64,000 nt of DNA from Rhizobium sp. BK316. Lineage in GTDB: Bacteria > Pseudomonadota > Alphaproteobacteria > Rhizobiales > Rhizobiaceae. Location of the stretch: the NCBI RefSeq assembly GCF_014193695.1, contig NZ_JACHZR010000006.1, positions 186,001-250,000 of the forward strand, given 5' to 3'. The translations under genes and the position numbers were made by a program. Positions 59,569 to 64,000 of this stretch are shown piece by piece (position 1 is the stretch's first letter; the number at the start of each line of letters is the position of its first letter). A model generated the notes under the pieces. The model was not told where the DNA came from. It was given only the letters and a program-made list of their open reading frames with translations, and ran no database searches.

Positions 59569-59657
59569 CAAGGGCGGCTTGCCCGCGGATCGCTTTCTGA
59601 TAAAACGGCGCACAATAAGTCATACTTTTAGCGAAACACCGAACGCGAGCAAACACC

Positions 59658-60584
59658 ATGTCAGCCATCAATCTCGCCATCGTCGGCGTCGGCAAGATCG
59701 TCCGCGACCAGCATCTCCCCTCCATCGCCGCCAATGCCGATTTCAAGCTGGTAGCGACGGCAAGCCGCCATGGCACGGTCGACGGCGTCATCGCCTATAC
59801 CTCGATCGACGACATGCTGGCAGCCGAACCATCGATCGACGCCGTTTCGCTCTGCATGCCGCCGCAGTACCGCTATGAAGCCGCCTACAAGTCGCTGGTC
59901 GCCGGCAAGCATGTCTTCCTCGAAAAGCCGCCGGGTGCGACGCTGAGCGAAGTGGCCGACCTCGAAGACCTCGCGAACAAGCAGGGCGCGACGCTGTTTG
60001 CGAGCTGGCATTCGCGCTACGCAGCCGCTGTCGAAGCCGCAAAATCCTTCCTTGCCTCGACCGAGATCAAGAGCGTGCACGTGATCTGGAAGGAAGACGT
60101 GCGCCACTGGCATCCGAACCAGGAATGGATCTGGCAGGCAGGCGGCCTCGGCGTTTTCGATCCTGGCATCAATGCGCTCTCGATCGTCACGCATATCCTG
60201 CCCAAGGCAATGTTCCTCAGCGCCGGCACGCTGGAATTCCCGGAGAACCGTGACTCGCCGATTGCTGCCGACCTGCATTTCCGCAATGTCGACTATGTTC
60301 CCGTCCATGCCGAATTCGATTGGCGCCAGACGGGCAAGCAGAGCTGGGACATCATCGCGGAAACGGCTGCCGGTCAGATGGTTCTGTCGGAAGGCGGTTC
60401 GAAGCTTTCGGTCGATGGCGAGCTGAAGTTCTCCGCCCCGGAAGCCGAATATCCGGCGCTCTATCGCCGTTTTGCCGAGCTCATCAAGGCCGGCAAGTCG
60501 GATGTCGATCTGGCACCGCTGCGTCACGTCGCCGATGCCTTCATGCTTGGCAAGCGGAAATTCGTCGAGGCATTTCACGACTGA
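59658..60584 (+). CDS. Gfo/Idh/MocA oxidoreductase, D-galactose 1-dehydrogenase-like
   Basis: The 308-residue protein has the nucleotide-binding start INLAIVGVGKIVRDQHLPSI and the GFO motif KHVFLEKPPGATLSEVADL with the catalytic Lys. IWKEDVRHWHPNQEWIWQAG and GLGVFDPGINALSIVTHILP closely resemble bacterial D-galactose 1-dehydrogenase (also active on L-arabinose), which makes the lactone with NAD(P)+. It should start galactose or arabinose oxidation in the cytoplasm. No lactonase or dehydratase gene is next to it. A GrpB gene follows after 74 bases. Confidence 0.88.
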   Translation: MSAINLAIVGVGKIVRDQHLPSIAANADFKLVATASRHGTVDGVIAYTSIDDMLAAEPSIDAVSLCMPPQYRYEAAYKSLVAGKHVFLEKPPGATLSEVADLEDLANKQGATLFASWHSRYAAAVEAAKSFLASTEIKSVHVIWKEDVRHWHPNQEWIWQAGGLGVFDPGINALSIVTHILPKAMFLSAGTLEFPENRDSPIAADLHFRNVDYVPVHAEFDWRQTGKQSWDIIAETAAGQMVLSEGGSKLSVDGELKFSAPEAEYPALYRRFAELIKAGKSDVDLAPLRHVADAFMLGKRKFVEAFHD

Positions 60585-60658
60585 TCGGCCTTCGCCGGCA
60601 GATGCCATCGCGCCGGCAACATGCTAGGATAGCGGCGCCGATATCAAGGGGCGTTTCC

Positions 60659-61210
60659 ATGCAGCAGGAGCAGGATGAATCATTTGGTTTGGGCGTCCGG
60701 CATCTGGCGGTCAGGCTTGCCGACGCCAATGCCAAATGGAGGGAGGCCTATCTGCTGGAAGAGGCCAGGATTCGCGATGCGCTCGGCCCTCTGGCGATCG
60801 ACATCCAGCATTTCGGAAGCACCGCCATCCCCGGCATCAAGGCGAAGCCGATCATCGACATCCTGATCGGCGTCCGCCGCCTCGAAGACGGGCTTGCCTG
60901 CATCGAACCGATGGCAAAGATCGGCTATGATTACGCCGGCGCAGACATCGTACCTGACGACCATCTCTTCGGCCGCGGCATTGCGGGCGAGACGCGCACG
61001 CATCTTGCCCATGTCGTCGAATATCAGGGCTTCAACTGGCGGCGGAACATTTTCTTCCGTGACCGGCTACAAAACGATCCGGCACTCGCGGTGGCCTATG
61101 AGGAGCTGAAGATCGGCCTCGCGCAGAAATATGCCGAGAGCCGCGCCGCCTATACCGGAGCGAAGAAGGATTTCATCGACAAGGTTCTGGCGGAAGCGGG
61201 CCTCGCCTGA
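60659..61210 (+). CDS. GrpB family protein (UPF0157)
   Basis: The 183-residue protein has the GrpB nucleotidyltransferase-like fold: IDIQHFGSTAIPGIKAKPII DILIGV carries the GS and paired Asp-type residues, and THLAHVVEYQGFNWRRNIFF RDRLQNDPALA is the second conserved part. GrpB proteins are of unknown function and sometimes fused to CoaE. AAGGGG precedes ATG 60659. It converges on holC with an 8-base gap. Confidence 0.88.
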   Translation: MQQEQDESFGLGVRHLAVRLADANAKWREAYLLEEARIRDALGPLAIDIQHFGSTAIPGIKAKPIIDILIGVRRLEDGLACIEPMAKIGYDYAGADIVPDDHLFGRGIAGETRTHLAHVVEYQGFNWRRNIFFRDRLQNDPALAVAYEELKIGLAQKYAESRAAYTGAKKDFIDKVLAEAGLA

Positions 61211-61218
61211 CGGTCGCG

Positions 61219-61668
61219 TCAGGCCTTCTTCTCCCACCGCCCTTCCGGCGTCTGCTGCCAATAGGTGAGGTTATGCCCCTCGCCTTTCAGCTTCTTCCAT
61301 TGGGCGCGTGCGCCTTCAAGCTGCTCCTGATCGTAACCGTCGAACATGAAGACGATCCGCTCATAATCGGCGGCGGGCGGCGGCTCGGCGCCGTCGACGA
61401 TGAAGCGGACGGTGGCAGCATTCGAATTGTCAGACGAAATGGTCAGGAGAACGGGCTGATTCCCGGCGAAATCGGCCCCGTCCGTGCCATGCGGCAGGAA
61501 GCTGTCTTCCCGGTAGGTCCACAGATGCGTATCCAACGCATCGCGCCGCTCAGCTTCCTTCATCTGGACGGCGACACGCCAGCCGCGCCCGACACTCTTG
61601 TCGAGCAACGGCGGAAGCGCGTCTTCCAGCTTCGATTCCGTCAGATGGTAGAAGAGGATTTCCGTCAT
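61219..61668 (-). CDS. holC: DNA polymerase III subunit chi
   Basis: The chi subunit ties the clamp loader to single-stranded DNA-binding protein. The 149-residue protein starts TEILFYHLTESKLEDALPPL and has VGRGWRVAVQMKEAERRDAL DTHLWTYREDSFLPHG and the middle QPVLLTISSDNSNAATVRFI VDGAE, all typical. It overlaps the pepA stop by four bases, and the pepA-holC pairing is widespread. Confidence 0.95.
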   Translation of the reverse strand: MTEILFYHLTESKLEDALPPLLDKSVGRGWRVAVQMKEAERRDALDTHLWTYREDSFLPHGTDGADFAGNQPVLLTISSDNSNAATVRFIVDGAEPPPAADYERIVFMFDGYDQEQLEGARAQWKKLKGEGHNLTYWQQTPEGRWEKKA

Positions 61669-63158
61669 CGTGTTTCGTAATTCACACGGACCAGTTCGTC
61701 GAGCAGGCGCACGCCGTAGCCGGAGCCCCAGGACTGATTGATCTCATCCTGCACCGAGCCCATCGCCGTGCCGGCAATATCGATATGCGCCCAGGGCGTA
61801 TCCTGCACGAATCGCTTCAGGAAATGCGCAGCCGTGATGGAGCCGGCAAGGCGGCCGCCGGTATTCTTCATGTCGGCAAACTTGCTGTCGATCATCTTGT
61901 CATATTCCTTGCCGAGCGGCATGCGCCACAGCTTCTCGTTGGTCACGAGACCGGCCGCGGTCAGCTGCGCCGACAGCGGATCGTCGTTCGAGAAGAGCCC
62001 CGCATGGCTGTTGCCGAGCGCGACCATGATAGCACCTGTCAGCGTTGCAAGATTGATCATGAACTGCGGCTTGAAGCGGTCGTTGCAATACCAAAGCGCA
62101 TCGCAGAGCACGAGGCGGCCTTCGGCATCGGTGTTGATGATCTCGATCGTCTGGCCGGACATGGAGGTGACGATGTCGCCCGGACGCTGGGCATTGCCGT
62201 CAGGCATGTTTTCCACAAGGCCGATGATGCCCACGACATTGACCGGCGCCTTGCGGGCGGCGAGCGTGTGCATGAGGCCGGTGACGGCAGCCGCACCGCC
62301 CATGTCGCCCTTCATGTCTTCCATATTGGCGGCCGGCTTGATCGAGATGCCGCCGGTATCGAAGACCACGCCCTTGCCGATGAAGGCGATCGGCCGGTCC
62401 TTGCTCTTGCCGCCCTTCCACTGCATGACCGCAAGGCGCGGCGGACGCACGGAACCCTGGGCAACGCCGAGCAGCGCACCCATGCCGAGACGGCGCATTT
62501 CGCGCTCGGTGAGGATTTCCACCTCGACGCCGAGCTTTTCCAACTCCTTGGCCCTGGCGGCAAATTCGACCGGGCCGAGAACATTCGGCGGCTCGTTGAC
62601 GAGGTCGCGGGCGAGGTTGACGCCGGCGGCAATCGCTTCCGCATCGGCAAAGGCCTTCTTGGCCGCAGCAGCGTCCGCCGTGACGATCGTCACCTTGATC
62701 GACTTCGCCTGCTTGTCCTCATCGTCATTTTTCTTCGTCTTATAGGTATCGAAGCTGTAGGCGCGCATCAGCATGCCGAGGGCGAAATCCACCGCAGACT
62801 TGGCATTGACCTCCACACTCGGCGAATCGATGAAGATCGTCGCCTTCTCGGTGTTCTTGATCCGCGAAGCGGCGCTGCCGCCGGCCTTCAGCCAGTCATG
62901 GACGGTAAGGTCTGCGGCCTTGCCGAGGCCGATGACGATGATCCGCTCGACGGGCGCGCCTTCCGGTGCCACCAGATCAAGAGCAGCCAACGACTTTGCA
63001 GAGAAGCGTGCAATTTTCGACGCCTTGGCGATCACCCCCGCCGGATCGGCAATATCGGCCCCAGCCGCCATGTCAGCCTCTGAAGCCTTCAGAAGGATTG
63101 CGAGACCACCGCTGAGCTTTGCCGATTTTGAGAATGAAATTTCGAATTTTGCAGACAT
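61665..63158 (-). CDS. pepA: Leucyl aminopeptidase
   Basis: PepA is a two-metal M17 aminopeptidase that removes N-terminal residues from peptides. The 497-residue protein has FIGKGVVFDTGGISIKPAAN MEDMKGDMGGAAAVTGLMHT (metal-binding Lys, Asp residues) and IEIINTDAEGRLVLCDALWY, the family signature NTDAEGRL. The N-terminal domain is less conserved. I chose ATG 63158 (MSAKFEISFSKSAK); an in-frame ATG seven codons upstream is possible. It is coupled to holC and diverges from the PAP2 gene. Confidence 0.96.
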   Translation of the reverse strand: MSAKFEISFSKSAKLSGGLAILLKASEADMAAGADIADPAGVIAKASKIARFSAKSLAALDLVAPEGAPVERIIVIGLGKAADLTVHDWLKAGGSAASRIKNTEKATIFIDSPSVEVNAKSAVDFALGMLMRAYSFDTYKTKKNDDEDKQAKSIKVTIVTADAAAAKKAFADAEAIAAGVNLARDLVNEPPNVLGPVEFAARAKELEKLGVEVEILTEREMRRLGMGALLGVAQGSVRPPRLAVMQWKGGKSKDRPIAFIGKGVVFDTGGISIKPAANMEDMKGDMGGAAAVTGLMHTLAARKAPVNVVGIIGLVENMPDGNAQRPGDIVTSMSGQTIEIINTDAEGRLVLCDALWYCNDRFKPQFMINLATLTGAIMVALGNSHAGLFSNDDPLSAQLTAAGLVTNEKLWRMPLGKEYDKMIDSKFADMKNTGGRLAGSITAAHFLKRFVQDTPWAHIDIAGTAMGSVQDEINQSWGSGYGVRLLDELVRVNYETR

Positions 63159-63290
63159 GTCTTCTCCGATGGGATTCATTAAATCCGTTCCAGGGGGATA
63201 ATTTCGCGTTTGGCGGGTCTGTCAATGGCCGGCGACAGTTGTTATGTTCCGCGCGGCCGCCCGGCCAAAAGGTTTTCGTCAGTTTCGTAG

Positions 63291-64000
63291 ATGTTTGCGT
63301 TGACAGTTTTTTCGAAAAATCGATGGCGGGGTCCGGCAATTCGCCTGCCGCAAACGGCATTCGGCGTCTTTGTCCTGCTCTTCTGGGTGTGGTGGCTGCT
63401 GCTAGGCCTCTTTCGGGCCTTTCCCGAGATAGATATTTATTTTTCCCAGCTTTTTTTCGTCCAGGAGGCATGTGGCGCATCGGCACCCGCAACGCAGGTC
63501 TGCGGCTCCTTTCCCTATCGGAGCGAGGCAATCCTCGGCCTGCTGCGCACCCTCTTCTTTTACGTTCCCTATGTCGTCACCGCCGTGATGCTGTGGAAGC
63601 TAGCCGAATGCTATCAACAACATGGCGCGACATTCAACGCCCCACGCGCCCGCGATCTGAAGGTCGCGCTCGGCACGCTGCTCATCGGCCCCGTTCTTCT
63701 CGTCAATGTGATCCTCAAGGAACATTGGGGCCGGCCGCGTCCGGTGCAGACGGATTTCTTCGGCGGTACGCTTCACTTTGCCGAAGCCGGTTCGCTCGCG
63801 GGCAAATGCATCTCGAACTGTTCCTTCATATCAGGCGAAGCGGCGAGCGCGGGCTGGCTGTTCTGCCTGCTGATCTTCGTTCCGAAGTCGGTGCGCTATG
63901 CGCTTGTGGCACCCGTTGCCGCCGTTTCCATCCTGACGCCGGCGATGCGGCTTTCCTTCGGCGCACATTATTTATCCGATGTGGTGCTGGCGTGGCTCTC
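63291..64000 (+). CDS. PAP2-family membrane phosphatase (cut by window end)
   Basis: From ATG 63291 the frame runs to the window end (236 codons). The protein has at least four membrane helices, such as FGVFVLLFWVWWLLLGLF and LRTLFFYVPYVVTAVMLWKL. The PAP2 motifs are NVILKEHWGRPRPVQTD (KxxxxxxRP), NCSFISGEAASAGWLF in place of PSGH, and MRLSFGAHYLSDVVLAW with the catalytic His and Asp. The SGE form is what I associate with PAP2 proteins acting on lipid A or related lipids (LpxE/LpxF-like), but the substrate is not proven. It should act at the periplasmic side of the inner membrane. Confidence 0.85.
   Translation, partial: MFALTVFSKNRWRGPAIRLPQTAFGVFVLLFWVWWLLLGLFRAFPEIDIYFSQLFFVQEACGASAPATQVCGSFPYRSEAILGLLRTLFFYVPYVVTAVMLWKLAECYQQHGATFNAPRARDLKVALGTLLIGPVLLVNVILKEHWGRPRPVQTDFFGGTLHFAEAGSLAGKCISNCSFISGEAASAGWLFCLLIFVPKSVRYALVAPVAAVSILTPAMRLSFGAHYLSDVVLAWL

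Noticed and set aside
1..64000. CRISPR array, tRNA, rRNA, transposase or prophage genes
   Set aside because: I read through for regularly spaced repeats, tRNA cloverleafs and typical phage or transposase proteins and saw none.

Overview
The window is a chromosomal segment of an alphaproteobacterium of the family Rhizobiaceae, most likely Rhizobium in the strict sense. Base composition is high in most of the window. Many gene strings have the order known from rhizobia and brucellae: plsX with a YceD-like gene and a cytochrome bc1 chaperone; glyA-nrdR-ribD-ribE with ribH-nusB nearby; an L,D-transpeptidase near its MarR-type regulator; hemB after a DUF6163-like gene; perM-hdaA-ppk-ppx opposite purM-purN; uvrC-pgsA-moaD-moaE; and pepA-holC. 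Two enzyme variants fit this group: a HemB of the magnesium type and a K+-independent H+-pyrophosphatase. I found no rRNA, tRNA, CRISPR array, transposase or replication origin.

Layout. 0-2.4 kb: phospholipid start gene, YceD-like gene, bc1 assembly chaperone and the divergent lipoprotein BamE. 2.4-11.5 kb: minus-strand hppA, nusB, ribH, then ribE, ribD, nrdR and glyA. This riboflavin/one-carbon block is split by three plus-strand genes (small exported protein, cupin, GNAT acetyltransferase). 11.6-17.5 kb: the L,D-transpeptidase gene and ldtR, separated by about 3.5 kb of lower-GC accessory DNA with four unrecognised genes and two decayed-looking remnants. 17.6-21.4 kb: hemB, an RDD membrane protein, the bpt N-end-rule transferase, an AbrB/Doc toxin-antitoxin pair and an SRPBCC protein. 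21.6-31.6 kb: parC, a large exported protein, aspS, a multicopper oxidase, rnd and a class III cyclase. 31.7-38.8 kb: a phytase-like exported protein, ppx-ppk, hdaA and perM. 39-45.6 kb: purMN, phnM, a Phd/VapC pair, nudK and a molybdopterin oxidoreductase. 45.6-52.8 kb: rlmJ, a GST, a RopB-like porin, SDR-uvrC-pgsA-moaD-moaE. 52.8-64 kb: an orphan LivH-like permease divergent from a CGNR regulator, a lipoprotein, ndk, a GST, a degenerate GGDEF protein, an ABC-F ATPase, a galactose-type dehydrogenase, GrpB, holC-pepA and a PAP2 phosphatase cut by the window end.

The most interesting observation is in ribD. A 238-bp palindromic repeat with perfect 22-bp terminal inverted repeats lies inside the coding sequence, in frame, and adds about 80 hydrophilic residues to the reductase domain. 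A second member of the same repeat family fills the moaD-moaE spacer. This resembles the coding palindromic elements of Rickettsia, but in a rhizobial housekeeping enzyme. Other points worth a second look are the accessory island between ldtR and the transpeptidase, an amber stop with an open in-frame continuation, and strong palindromic operator candidates in front of both toxin-antitoxin pairs, the CGNR regulator and the porin/SDR divergent region.
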